Positions 25,192 to 34,303 are shown, counted from the stretch's first letter. The stretch is DNA of 64,000 nucleotides from Wylensekiella montiformis (GCF_009697385.1 NZ_VUNL01000002.1:1-64000), one strand, 5' to 3'. Notes: a model not told the origin generated them from the sequence alone. Numbers and translations: made by a program.

Positions 25192-28100
25192 TCAGGATCG
25201 GCTTGCCGCCTCATCCTGCGCTGTTGATTTAGAATTTTGTTTTGGGCCGCGCTCTTTTGCGACAGCCAACATGAGTTTCAATCGGTTCAGCTGATTGACT
25301 TCACTGGATCCGGCATCGCAGTCGATGGCCGTGATATTGGCGCCTTTATAGCTCGTACGCAGTTCATGCATGACTCCCTTGCCCGTAATATGATTGGGCA
25401 GACAGCCGAACGGCTGCAGGCACACCACGTTCGGCACGCCTTCATCGATCAGCTTGACCATTTCACCGGTCAGGAACCAGCCTTCACCGGCCATATTGCC
25501 AAGGCTGACATGGCGTGCGGCCAGTTCCGCCGTCTGATCGATTGTATGCGGCGGCAGGAAATGTCTGCTCTCGCGCAGAGCCTTGCGCATCGGCCGACGG
25601 AAGAACTCAATGACTTTGATGAACATTCTGCCGAACAGGGCATCTTTTGCCTTTCCGGCCAGCAGTTTGCGTTTCGCAATGGAATCATAGGCAGAATACA
25701 GGAAGAAATCGACAAAGTCCGGCATGACCACTTCCGCGCCTTCCTCCATCAAGACCTTCTCAATGTGATTGTTCGCAACGGGATGGTATTTGACCAGAAT
25801 TTCTCCGACAATGCCCACTTTAGGTTTCCAAAGCGTCTCATCAATGGGCAGATGATCGAAATCGCGCACAATCGCCCGGATATTCCGGCTGAATTTGAAA
25901 TAGCTGCCGCTACGAATCTCTGCCTTGGCACGGTCCATCCATTTCCGGAAAAGGGCCTGCGTCGATCCCTGCGAAAGTTCATACGGCATCATGCGGTTGC
26001 GCACGTTCATCAGAGTATCCCCGTAAATGGCCGCCTTGACGGCATCCGTGAGCATACGGCGATCCAGACGGAACGCATCCATTTCCTCTTTCATGCCATG
26101 AACGGCAAAAACCGGAACCTGTGGAAAGCCTGCATAACGCAAAGCCTGACGAAGCACGCTGAGATAATTGGTAGCCCGGCAGGCTCCGCAGGTCTGGAAC
26201 AGCATGATGCTCGTATGATCCGGATCGCACAGTCCTTCCTGCAGGGCGGATATCAGCTGGCCGATTACGACAATAGACGGATAGCACATATCATTATTGA
26301 CGTAGCGCAGTCCGGTATCAATCGCTTTCTTGCCAGGCATCGGCGGAATCACCGCACGGTATCCATACTTTTGCAAAGCGGTCTGAAACAGTTCAAAATG
26401 AATCGGCGCCATCTGCGGTGCAAGAATCGTATGCGTGGCCTTACATTCCTCCGTAAAGCGGGGACGCTCAATGGGCTGCACCTCCTGATAGGGCAGCGGC
26501 TTGCGGCGGGCAAGCGCGGCCATCAGGGAGCGGAGGCGAATGCGCGCTGCACCAAGGTTGGATACCTCGTCCAGCTTGATCATCGTATAGATGCGATGAT
26601 GCTGTTCCAGAATCTCTTTGACCTGTCCCGTCGTCAAAGCATCCAGACCGCACCCGAAAGAGCTGAACTGAATCAGCGTAAGATTTGGATGCTCCACGGC
26701 AAACTGCGCAGCATGATACAAGCGCGCATGATAGCTCCACTGATTGACTACCGACAGTCTGCCACCGTGAACCGGAAGATGATAGACCGCGTCTTCTGAG
26801 AGAATGGGCAGATGGTACGATTGAATCATCTCGGGAATGCCATGATTGATTTCCGGATCAATATGATACGGCCTTCCTGCCAGCAGAATGGCCTGTTCCC
26901 CTGTTTTCTCCAAGCGGTCCAGTATTTTTTTGCCGTAGGCGCGCACATCCGCATGATAATGCTCGAGCTCCCGATACGCCGCATCCACTGCCGCCTCGAT
27001 CTCCTGCCGGGAAAGGTTCTCGCTTTTCCCCAGTTCCTCGAATAACCGATCGATCAAACGCGAACGATCGTAAATCGGCAAAAACGGCTGAATCAAGTCA
27101 ATGTTCTTCTCACGCAGAATATCCATATTTCCGCGGATGTTTTCTGCATAAGAAGCAACAATCGGACAGTTGAAATGGTTATCGGACGGATTGACCTCAT
27201 CCTCCATATTATAAGGCTCACACGGATAGAAAATTTTCGTAACGCCCTTCTCGACCAGATCCATGATATGACCATGCGCCAGCTTAGCCGGGTAGCAGAG
27301 CGAATCAGACGGAACCGTCGCCATTCCTTTATAATACAGTTTCGCACTGGATTTGCCGGAAAGCACGACCTGATACCCCAGGAAGGTCAGGAACGTAAAC
27401 CAGAACGGATAGTCCTCATACATGTTCAGCACGCGCGGAATGCCGATACGCCCGCGCGACGGATGCTCCAGCGGACGATAATAGCGGAATACGCGTTCAT
27501 ATTTGTACCGATAAATATTCGGCGTCTCTTCCCCGCCTGCCTTCTGGCCGCCAATGCCGCGCTCGCAGCGGTTGCCGGTAAAATATTTGCTGCCATCGGA
27601 AAATTTCTGCATCGTAATCAGGCATTGATTTCCGCAGCCCTTGCAGCGATACGAACTCGTCGCAACGGAAAAGGCTTCGAGATCTCCGGCTGACAGGAGC
27701 GTGGAATGCTCCGTTCCGGCCTCCATGGCCAGAATAGCCGCACCATAAGCGCCCATAAGCCCCGCGATATCAGGACGGATGACCGGACGGTCCAGAAGTT
27801 TTTCCATGCAGCGCAGCACGGCATCGTTGTAAAACGTACCGCCCTGCACCACAATATGATCGCCCAGATCGCGTACATCCTTCAGCTGCATGACCTTGAA
27901 CAGTGCATTTTTGATCACCGAGAACGCGATGCCCGCCGAAATATCCGCGACGTCCGCACCCTCCTTCTGCGCCTGCTTTACCTTGGAATTCATAAATACC
28001 GTACAGCGCGTGCCAAGATCCACCGGTGCTTTGGATTCCAGCGCCTTCTGTGCGAACTCGCCCGCCGTCATATGAAGGCCTTCGGCAAAATTCTGGATGA

Positions 28101-29454
28101 ACGAGCCGCATCCTGCCGAGCAGGCTTCGTTCAATGTGATATTGCCAATACTGCCATCCCGGACAAAGAAACACTTCATATCCTGTCCGCCGATATCGAG
28201 CACAAAGGTAACTTCCGGACAAAACTCCTGCGCCGCGCGAAGATGCGCAAACGTTTCCACCTCGCCGCCATCCGCATGAAGCGCCGCCTTGACAATTGCT
28301 TCGCCGTATCCAGTGGTCACAGCGCCGGCAATCCAGGTCTTTTCCGGCATAGCCGCATAAAGCTCCCGAATCTCTTTTACCACCGTTTTCAGCGGCGACC
28401 CCTGATTGCTGCCGTAGGAGGTATACAGAACCTCTTTATCCCGGCCGATCGCCGCGATCTTTGTCGTCGTCGACCCGGCATCGATACCGATATACACGGG
28501 CCCTTCATATTGGGAAAGATCACCACGTTTAACCTGATCGCGGTCATGACGTGCTTTAAACGACTGATATTCCGCATCATCCTCGAACAACGTAAAATCC
28601 GCCTTGCGCGTCTCATTGGCCGCTGCCTGCTGTGCACGCTCAATACACGCATCGAGCTGCCGTACATCGATTTCCTGTGCTTCGTCAGAAAGCGCCGCAC
28701 CCATGGCGACAAAATAATTGCCGTAATCTACTTTTACAACCTGATCGTCCTGAAGCCCCAGCGTCTCAATAAAACGCTTCCGCAGTTCCGGCAGAAAATG
28801 CAGCGGGCCGCCCAGAAAAGCGACATGCCCCGAAATCGGCCGCCCCTGCGCCAGATTGCCAATGGTCTGATTGACCACAGCCTGAAAGATAGACAGCGCA
28901 ATATCCGCTTTTTCCGCCCCATCATTCATCAGGGCCTGAATGTCCGTTTTGGCAAAAACCCCGCAGCGCGAAGCGATCGTATAGATCTGCTTTCCCTTAG
29001 CCGCCAGCTCATTGAGTCCCGGCGCATCCGTCGAAAGAAGCGAAGCCATATGATCGATGAACGACCCCGTACCGCCGGCGCAGACCCCGTTCATACGCTG
29101 TTCCGGCGCATCGCCAAAATAGGTGATCTTCGCATCCTCGCCGCCGAGCTCCACCACGGTATCGGTCCGGGGAATCAGCTGCCGGACCGCTGCGGCACAG
29201 GCAATCACTTCCTGCACAAACGGCAGGCCGATGCGCTGAGCAATCCCCATGCCAGCTGAACCAGTCAGCGCAAAGGAAAACTTCTGGTCGCCCACCACCG
29301 ACTTAAGATGGGTCAGATTTTCCTGCAGGGCATTACCGATTTCAGAAAAATGACGCGCATAATTCTTATACAGAATATGCTTTTCATGATCCAGAACCAC
29401 CAGCTTGATGGTCGTAGATCCCACGTCGATACCAACCTTTAATATGGAATTCAT
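25192..29454 (-). CDS. Giant acyl-CoA dehydratase activase-like protein (two ASKHA domains plus HgdB-like part)
   Basis: The 1420-residue protein has two BadF/BadG/HgdC ATPase domains. The first (about 1-265) shows GIDVGSTTIK, GGEDAKI and CAGGTGSFIDHMA; the second (about 320-575) shows GIDAGSTTTK, GGQDMKCFF and CSAGCGSFIQ. A cysteine cluster follows (CKGCGNQC and, later, GNRCERG), then a DUF2229-type region with DSLCYPAKLAHGH. The C-terminal third (about 1040-1400) resembles a 2-hydroxyacyl-CoA dehydratase subunit, with NNDMCYPS, FQTCGACRATNY and LQPFGCLPNH. HgdC-type activators hold a [4Fe-4S] cluster and use ATP to inject an electron into a dehydratase. Here activator and dehydratase-like parts are in one chain. 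The substrate is unknown. The ATG follows GGTGG. Confidence 0.85.
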   Translation of the reverse strand: MNSILKVGIDVGSTTIKLVVLDHEKHILYKNYARHFSEIGNALQENLTHLKSVVGDQKFSFALTGSAGMGIAQRIGLPFVQEVIACAAAVRQLIPRTDTVVELGGEDAKITYFGDAPEQRMNGVCAGGTGSFIDHMASLLSTDAPGLNELAAKGKQIYTIASRCGVFAKTDIQALMNDGAEKADIALSIFQAVVNQTIGNLAQGRPISGHVAFLGGPLHFLPELRKRFIETLGLQDDQVVKVDYGNYFVAMGAALSDEAQEIDVRQLDACIERAQQAAANETRKADFTLFEDDAEYQSFKARHDRDQVKRGDLSQYEGPVYIGIDAGSTTTKIAAIGRDKEVLYTSYGSNQGSPLKTVVKEIRELYAAMPEKTWIAGAVTTGYGEAIVKAALHADGGEVETFAHLRAAQEFCPEVTFVLDIGGQDMKCFFVRDGSIGNITLNEACSAGCGSFIQNFAEGLHMTAGEFAQKALESKAPVDLGTRCTVFMNSKVKQAQKEGADVADISAGIAFSVIKNALFKVMQLKDVRDLGDHIVVQGGTFYNDAVLRCMEKLLDRPVIRPDIAGLMGAYGAAILAMEAGTEHSTLLSAGDLEAFSVATSSYRCKGCGNQCLITMQKFSDGSKYFTGNRCERGIGGQKAGGEETPNIYRYKYERVFRYYRPLEHPSRGRIGIPRVLNMYEDYPFWFTFLTFLGYQVVLSGKSSAKLYYKGMATVPSDSLCYPAKLAHGHIMDLVEKGVTKIFYPCEPYNMEDEVNPSDNHFNCPIVASYAENIRGNMDILREKNIDLIQPFLPIYDRSRLIDRLFEELGKSENLSRQEIEAAVDAAYRELEHYHADVRAYGKKILDRLEKTGEQAILLAGRPYHIDPEINHGIPEMIQSYHLPILSEDAVYHLPVHGGRLSVVNQWSYHARLYHAAQFAVEHPNLTLIQFSSFGCGLDALTTGQVKEILEQHHRIYTMIKLDEVSNLGAARIRLRSLMAALARRKPLPYQEVQPIERPRFTEECKATHTILAPQMAPIHFELFQTALQKYGYRAVIPPMPGKKAIDTGLRYVNNDMCYPSIVVIGQLISALQEGLCDPDHTSIMLFQTCGACRATNYLSVLRQALRYAGFPQVPVFAVHGMKEEMDAFRLDRRMLTDAVKAAIYGDTLMNVRNRMMPYELSQGSTQALFRKWMDRAKAEIRSGSYFKFSRNIRAIVRDFDHLPIDETLWKPKVGIVGEILVKYHPVANNHIEKVLMEEGAEVVMPDFVDFFLYSAYDSIAKRKLLAGKAKDALFGRMFIKVIEFFRRPMRKALRESRHFLPPHTIDQTAELAARHVSLGNMAGEGWFLTGEMVKLIDEGVPNVVCLQPFGCLPNHITGKGVMHELRTSYKGANITAIDCDAGSSEVNQLNRLKLMLAVAKERGPKQNSKSTAQDEAASRS

Positions 29455-29485
29455 AGTTTCACCACCTGGAAATATGCATACATAT

Positions 29486-29511
29486 AAAGACCCTCCTTTT
29501 ACAGGGTCTTT
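29486..29511 (-). terminator. Hairpin downstream of the recombinase gene
   Basis: AAAGACCCT (29486-29494) pairs perfectly with AGGGTCTTT (29503-29511). It lies between the recombinase stop and the activase start. The minus strand continues ATATG, so the T-tract is short. The 176-base gap has no other recognisable feature. Confidence 0.6.
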
Positions 29512-29630
29512 TCATATTTTACCCCATCCGCAAAGGGCATGCAAGTACATTCGTTACAGAACAATCGCTCGTTCCTGATATTCTGCAAGAAAAAAGCCGC
29601 GCCGCCCGCCAGTGTACTGAGCAAAAAACG

Positions 29631-30230
29631 TCATGTCCCGGCCATGCGCGCCCGACAGCGCGCGTAGAAAGTGGATGGCGGCATACCGCAGATTCGTGCC
29701 GCCGTCCGGATGGTCGTTTCCCCGCGTCTCCACTTCTCGTATTGGACGTCAAACTCCGGTGGCAGCGGTTTGGATGGACGCCCAAACTGAACGCCGCGCT
29801 TTCTTGCCGCCGCAATACCCTCGGCCTGTCTTTGGCGAATCGCACTACGCTCATTTTCCGCAACGAAGGACAGCACCTGCAGTACAATATCGCTCAGGAA
29901 GGTTCCCATGAGATCCTTGCCGCGTCTCGTATCTAAAAGCGGCATATCCAGGACAACAATATCCGCCCGTTTTTTCTTCGTGATATACCGCCACTGCTCA
30001 ATGATTTCCGTATAATTGCGTCCCAGACGGTCAATCGACTGGATGTAAAGCACCGTATTTTCATGCAGCTTGCGCAGCATCTGCCGATAATGCGGCCGGT
30101 TGAAATTCTTTCCCGACAGTTTATCCAGATAGATATTTTCTTCCGGGATCTGCATTTCACGCATGGCAGCCAACTGACGATCTGTATGTTGCTCGCGCGT
30201 GCTCACGCGCACATATCCATAAATTTGCAT
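29631..30230 (-). CDS. Serine recombinase (resolvase/invertase family)
   Basis: The 199-residue protein begins YGYVRVSTREQ, with the nucleophilic Ser at residue 10. It continues with the resolvase motifs QSIDRLGRNY and FVAENERSAIRQRQAEGI. The last fifty residues (GRPSKPLPPEF, then a helix-turn-helix ending STFYARCR) form the DNA-binding domain. It would cut and rejoin DNA at specific sites, as resolvases and invertases do. It is alone between truA and the activase gene, with no transposase, inverted repeats or obvious res site noticed nearby. It is probably a remnant or a domesticated enzyme. The ATG follows AGGAGGG. Confidence 0.92.
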   Translation of the reverse strand: MQIYGYVRVSTREQHTDRQLAAMREMQIPEENIYLDKLSGKNFNRPHYRQMLRKLHENTVLYIQSIDRLGRNYTEIIEQWRYITKKKRADIVVLDMPLLDTRRGKDLMGTFLSDIVLQVLSFVAENERSAIRQRQAEGIAAARKRGVQFGRPSKPLPPEFDVQYEKWRRGETTIRTAARICGMPPSTFYARCRARMAGT

Positions 30231-30310
30231 GACAAAAAATCCCTCCTACCTATATACATGGAGAAGGGACAAAAAAAAGCAACAAAAATTTCACCGATTT
30301 CGTATAAATT

Positions 30311-31114
30311 TCAGGGAAACGAAAATAAATCCCGGCCCGCATAATGGACTTCATAAAGATAAAGCCCGCGGGCAGGAGCTGTAGCACTGGCATTCTGGCG
30401 GTCACGACTCGCAAGAATCTGCTGAAACTCTTCCAGACTAAGCCGCCCAAGCCCGACATCTGCAATCGTACCGATGAGATTGCGAACCATATGATAAAGA
30501 AAACCATTGCCATGAAGCCGAAATTCCAGCAGATGGTCTGGCCGCTCTTGAAGAACCGCTTCATACATCGTACGTACGGGGCTCATAGGCGCACCGCCGG
30601 ATGCACGAAACGCACTGAAATCATGCGTCCCCCGGATACAATCCAGTGCCTGTCGCATACGGAAAAGATCGAGCGGTCTTCGCTCATGCCATACATAGCG
30701 CGCACGAAGGGGATCCGGCGTTTCCCCCTGCTGCATGCGGTAAAGATAGACCTTGGAGGTAGCACTGTGCCGCGCAGAAAAGTCCGCATCTGTTTCAGCG
30801 GCCGCTTTGACGACAATATCGGACGGCAACAGACTGTTGACAGCCCGGACAATACGGCTGACCGGAATGGTTCCATTTGTGAAGAAATTAACGACCTGCC
30901 CATAGGCATGTACACCGGCATCCGTCCGGCCAGCGGCAGCCAGCTCAATGGAATCCCCGAACACCAGCTGTAATTTTTCTTCCAGGATATTCTGCACCGC
31001 TGTGACCGGCGGAGTCTGCCGCTGAAATCCATGATAGGCGGTGCCATCATAAGCAACCGACAAAACAATATTGCGTGCGCGGGCTTTCATTTCTGCGATA
31101 TGTTCCGGTTTCAT
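30311..31114 (-). CDS. truA: tRNA pseudouridine(38-40) synthase
   Basis: The 267-residue enzyme isomerises uridines 38-40 in the anticodon stem of tRNAs. Motifs include AYDGTAYHGFQ, the catalytic Asp in AAGRTDAGVHAYGQ, and NGFLYHMVRNLIG. The ATG with AAAGGAGAAGGAT before it is chosen. The gene follows ecfT by twelve bases, the usual Bacillota order, so it is part of the ecf operon. Confidence 0.97.
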   Translation of the reverse strand: MKPEHIAEMKARARNIVLSVAYDGTAYHGFQRQTPPVTAVQNILEEKLQLVFGDSIELAAAGRTDAGVHAYGQVVNFFTNGTIPVSRIVRAVNSLLPSDIVVKAAAETDADFSARHSATSKVYLYRMQQGETPDPLRARYVWHERRPLDLFRMRQALDCIRGTHDFSAFRASGGAPMSPVRTMYEAVLQERPDHLLEFRLHGNGFLYHMVRNLIGTIADVGLGRLSLEEFQQILASRDRQNASATAPARGLYLYEVHYAGRDLFSFP

Positions 31115-31126
31115 ATCCTTCTCCTT

Positions 31127-31927
31127 TCATCCCGCCCATGAAATCATACACAGAGCGGCGGTCATCAGCAAAAACAGGAATACGGCCAGATAATCCACAC
31201 TGCCGATCTGCAATACCTTCATCCTCGTGCGTCCGATACCGCCGCGATATCCTCTTGCCTCCATCGCCATAGCAAGCTCATCGGCCCGGCGGAACGCCGA
31301 CAGAAAAAGCGGCACCAAAACGGGAACCATATTGCGTAAACGCGACAACACGCTGCCCGTAGAAAAATCTGCGCCGCGTGATTCCTGCGCTTTCATGATT
31401 TTATCGGTTTCTTCAATCAGAGTCGGAATAAACCGCAGCGCTATCGTCATCATCATCGCCAGCTCATGAGCAGGCAAACCGAACCGCTTCAAGGGATTCA
31501 ATAAACTTTCCAAAGCATCGGTCAGGCGGAGCGGGCTGGTCGTAAAAGTGAGCAGAGAACTCATCAATATCAGAAGGATCAATCGCAGACTGATAAAGAC
31601 ACCCTGATTGACGCCCTCCCACGTCATCGTAAACATCCCAATCGTCCACAGCGGCGTTCCGGGATGACTGAACAGATGGATGATAAAGGTAAACAGGATG
31701 ATCCACCAAAGCGGTTTCAGCGACCGCAGAACCATCCGAAACGGCACACCGGATATCCAAATCAACAAACCGGCTGTCGCGCCAAGGATCATGTAGGAAC
31801 GGGCATTGCTAAACACAAACACCTCGGCCAGATAAACGAGCAGCAGAACCAGCTTGACGCGCGGATCGAGCCGGTGCAAAATACTGTTGCCCGGAAAATA
31901 CTGCCCAATCGCGATATTATTGAGCAT
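31127..31927 (-). CDS. ecfT: ECF transporter transmembrane protein EcfT
   Basis: The 266-residue membrane protein has about five or six hydrophobic segments. It also has two Ala-Arg-Gly-like coupling motifs, AQESRGAD and AMEARGYRG, which contact the two ATPases. EcfT links the ATPases to substrate-binding S components that import vitamins or metals. The start overlaps the end of ecfA2 by eleven bases, suggesting translational coupling. No S component is encoded in this window. Confidence 0.95.
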   Translation of the reverse strand: MLNNIAIGQYFPGNSILHRLDPRVKLVLLLVYLAEVFVFSNARSYMILGATAGLLIWISGVPFRMVLRSLKPLWWIILFTFIIHLFSHPGTPLWTIGMFTMTWEGVNQGVFISLRLILLILMSSLLTFTTSPLRLTDALESLLNPLKRFGLPAHELAMMMTIALRFIPTLIEETDKIMKAQESRGADFSTGSVLSRLRNMVPVLVPLFLSAFRRADELAMAMEARGYRGGIGRTRMKVLQIGSVDYLAVFLFLLMTAALCMISWAG

Positions 31928-32786
31928 GTTTCAACCCCTCCCGAATTCTCGCCAAACATTCTTCTATGTTCTTGGCCCTTGTCTGAACGGGTACCCCTGC
32001 CGCCTGCAGTTTCCGAAGCAGGCGCTGGATGTGCGGCGGCCGCAGCCCTGCTGCCTGCAGGAGATCATCCCGGCTGAACACGGTATCCGGATCATCCTGT
32101 ATCACACATTCTCCATGATTCATCAGAATAACCGAATCAGCCAGCCGCGCAACATCTTCCATACTATGTGAAATAAACACGATCGTCAGCTTCCAGTCCC
32201 GATGCAGTTTCTGAATCATGCGGATCAGATCTTCCCGCCCACAGGGATCCAGTCCCGCAGTCGGCTCATCCAACACCAGATAGCGGGGATGCAGAGCAAG
32301 GACGCCGGCAATCGCTGCGCGGCGTTTCTGTCCGCCGCTGAGCTGAAAAGGGGAACGATTTCGAAACGACGCATAGTCCAACCCCACAAGATTCATCGCT
32401 TCTTCCACGCGCCCCTGAACCAGCCCGGGATCCAGCCCCTGATTCTTCGGCCCAAACGCCACATCCTTTTCAACTGTCTCTTCGAAAAGCTGCTGTTCCG
32501 GATACTGAAAAACCATTCCGACACGCCGCCGGGCCGCCTTCGCCGCGGCGCGGGCCTCTTTATCCGATCCCTTCAAATCGATACCATCGACAAGCACCTG
32601 CCCCGAGGAAGGCTGCAGCAAGCCGTTCAAATGCTGCACCAATGTCGATTTACCAGAACCAGTATGACCGGCAATCGCCGTAAAACTCCCATCCTGAATG
32701 GACACAGAAACCTGCCGCAGCGCATATCGCTCATAAGGCGTCCCCGGCATATAGCAATAAGTTACCTCTTTCAACTCAATGGACAT
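31917..32786 (-). CDS. ecfA2: ECF transporter ATPase EcfA2
   Basis: The 289-residue ABC ATPase has Walker A GHTGSGKST, Q-loop FQYPEQQLF, signature LSGGQKRR and Walker B YLVLDEPT. It pairs with EcfA1 to power vitamin uptake. The start overlaps the end of ecfA1 by sixteen bases and the end overlaps ecfT. Confidence 0.96.
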   Translation of the reverse strand: MSIELKEVTYCYMPGTPYERYALRQVSVSIQDGSFTAIAGHTGSGKSTLVQHLNGLLQPSSGQVLVDGIDLKGSDKEARAAAKAARRRVGMVFQYPEQQLFEETVEKDVAFGPKNQGLDPGLVQGRVEEAMNLVGLDYASFRNRSPFQLSGGQKRRAAIAGVLALHPRYLVLDEPTAGLDPCGREDLIRMIQKLHRDWKLTIVFISHSMEDVARLADSVILMNHGECVIQDDPDTVFSRDDLLQAAGLRPPHIQRLLRKLQAAGVPVQTRAKNIEECLARIREGLKHAQ

Positions 32787-33619
32787 CCGTATGCCTCCAA
32801 TGCCTGAACAAGTTCTTCATCCGTCATGATCTGCCCGGGCAGTTTCATGCCTTCCCGGCGGAGCCGCCAGGCAAGTTCCGCAGCCAAAGGAACATCCAAC
32901 CCTCCGGCCTTCATCGCTTCCACCTCGCAAAAAATCTCCCGCGGCGTTCCTTCTGCCTGAATCCGCCCCTGATCCATGACAACAATCCGATCCGCTGCCA
33001 CTGCCTCTTCCATAAAATGCGTGATATAAACAATCGTAATTCCCTGCTCATCATGGAGGCGTCGGACCGTATTCAAAACTTCCTCACGCCCCTGAGGGTC
33101 CAGCATAGCCGTCGGCTCATCCAAGACCAGGCATCGGGTACGCATAGCCAAAGCGCCGGCAATCGCAATACGCTGCTTCTGCCCGCCAGACAAAAGATGC
33201 GGAGCAAAGCTTTTATACTTTTCCATACCGACCGCTTTCAAAGCCTCATCCACTCTGCTGCGAATCTCCTGCGGGGCAATCCCCAAGTTCTCCGGCCCAA
33301 AGGCCACATCATCTTCTACCACTGCGGCGATAAGCTGGTTATCCGGATTTTGAAAAACCATTCCTACCTGCCGCCGTATCGCCCAAAGATCATCCATATC
33401 CTGCGTATCCCGGCCATCGACCAGACAAACACCAGATGTCGGCAGCAGCAATCCATTGATATGTTTCGCCAGAGTAGACTTGCCCGAACCATTTCTGCCT
33501 AAAATTACCGTAAAGGAACCCTGTTCAATCGAAAGGTTTACTCCACAGATTGCCATATACTCATTTTCCTGTCCCTGATTATAACAATGGGTTAAATCAT
33601 GGAATTCTATGAATGACAT
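32771..33619 (-). CDS. ecfA1: ECF transporter ATPase EcfA1
   Basis: The 282-residue ABC ATPase has Walker A GRNGSGKST, Q-loop FQNPDNQLI, signature LSGGQKQR and Walker B CLVLDEPT. The ATG at 33619 with GAGGAGAAG upstream is preferred over an earlier in-frame codon. It is the first gene of ecfA1-ecfA2-ecfT-truA, and it has a separate promoter with a BirA-like operator, distinct from the ribosomal operon upstream. Confidence 0.96.
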   Translation of the reverse strand: MSFIEFHDLTHCYNQGQENEYMAICGVNLSIEQGSFTVILGRNGSGKSTLAKHINGLLLPTSGVCLVDGRDTQDMDDLWAIRRQVGMVFQNPDNQLIAAVVEDDVAFGPENLGIAPQEIRSRVDEALKAVGMEKYKSFAPHLLSGGQKQRIAIAGALAMRTRCLVLDEPTAMLDPQGREEVLNTVRRLHDEQGITIVYITHFMEEAVAADRIVVMDQGRIQAEGTPREIFCEVEAMKAGGLDVPLAAELAWRLRREGMKLPGQIMTDEELVQALEAYGCPLS

Positions 33620-33653
33620 GCTCTTCTCCTCTTTTCTATCCGTCACGCCATTC

Positions 33654-33682
33654 ATTATACCGTGATTTCATTGTTAATTCAA
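33654..33682 (-). promoter_or_regulatory. Promoter of the ecf-truA operon
   Basis: The -35 TTGAAT (33677-33682) and -10 TATAAT (33654-33659) have a 17-base spacer. The -35 lies inside the BirA-like box. Confidence 0.8.
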
Positions 33683-33702
33683 ATCTTTGTTTTAGTTAAC
33701 AA
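33671..33702. promoter_or_regulatory. BirA-like operator
   Basis: TTGTTAAT (33671-33678) and GTTAACAA (33695-33702) form two inverted half sites 16 bases apart. This is the size and sequence of BirA operators (TTGTtAAC half sites). One base differs from symmetry. It overlaps the -35 boxes of two divergent promoters. Biotin control of the ECF module is inferred. Confidence 0.6.
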
Positions 33703-33723
33703 TAAAAATGGATACGGTATAAT
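33696..33723 (+). promoter_or_regulatory. Divergent rightward promoter opposite ecfA1
   Basis: TTAACA (33696-33701), a 16-base spacer and TATAAT (33718-33723) form a good promoter on the plus strand. No gene follows before rplQ, which is on the minus strand. Confidence 0.55.
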
Positions 33724-33729
33724 ATTTTT

Positions 33730-33786
33730 CGCAAAAGTGAACGTGAGGCTGTTGCACGTAATTTGACGTTGCAGCAGTCCCTTTTC
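33730..33786 (+). ncRNA. Possible short RNA ending in a hairpin
   Basis: A transcript from the rightward promoter would meet an imperfect hairpin, GGCTGTTGCACGT (33747-33759) with ACGTTGCAGCAGTCC (33766-33780), followed by CTTTTCG. No protein is encoded. Existence is inferred only from promoter and terminator signals. Confidence 0.3.
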
Positions 33787-33797
33787 GTAAAATAAAA

Positions 33798-33827
33798 TAA
33801 TCCCGAGGCTTGAATACCTCGGGATTA
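33798..33827 (-). terminator. Second terminator after the ribosomal operon
   Basis: TAATCCCGAGG pairs perfectly with CCTCGGGATTA, followed on the minus strand by TTTTATTTTAC. It backs up the terminator at 33901-33940. Confidence 0.75.
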
Positions 33828-33900
33828 GATGTAAAATTTAGATATACACCAGCGAAATGCACAAAAAGATTATCCCTGAAAAAATATCGTACGCTTTACC

Positions 33901-33940
33901 AAAAAAAGTCGCCAACCCTTACAAATAAAGGGCTGACGGC
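33901..33940 (-). terminator. Terminator of the ribosomal operon
   Basis: An imperfect stem between about 33908 and 33940 (CCCTT/AAGGG core, then G-U pairs) is followed by TTTTTTT on the minus strand, ten bases after the rplQ stop. Confidence 0.82.
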
Positions 33941-33950
33941 CTTTTTGCAA

Positions 33951-34289
33951 TTATACGAGCTCGATGATCACCATCGGAGCTGCATCGCCGCGGCGAACGC
34001 CGAGCTTCAGGATGCGCGTATAGCCACCCTGACGGTCAGCATACTTTCCTGCGATTTCATCAAACAGCTTTCTCACTACATCTTCATCAGCAAGGGCAGC
34101 AATAGCCTGACGACGAGCGCTCAGATCCCCACGCTTTGCCAGCGTGATTAACTGATCCGCAAATTTGCGGAGCTCTTTCGCCTTTGCTTCCGTCGTTTCA
34201 ATGCGCCCATATTTGAAGAAGGAAGTAAGAATACTGGTGAACAGCGCCTTACGGGCTGCGGAGTTACGTCCCAATTTTCTGTAGCTCAT
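33951..34289 (-). CDS. rplQ: 50S ribosomal protein L17
   Basis: The 112-residue protein begins [17 protein letters not shown] and contains [14 protein letters not shown] and [14 protein letters not shown], the L17 signature. It binds 23S rRNA near the exit tunnel of the large subunit. It is the last gene of the rpmJ-rpsM-rpsK-rpsD-rpoA-rplQ unit, fourteen bases after rpoA, and is followed by two terminators. Confidence 0.98.
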   Translation of the reverse strand: MSYRKLGRNSAARKALFTSILTSFFKYGRIETTEAKAKELRKFADQLITLAKRGDLSARRQAIAALADEDVVRKLFDEIAGKYADRQGGYTRILKLGVRRGDAAPMVIIELV

Positions 34290-34303
34290 TTATTTCCCTC
34301 TTT

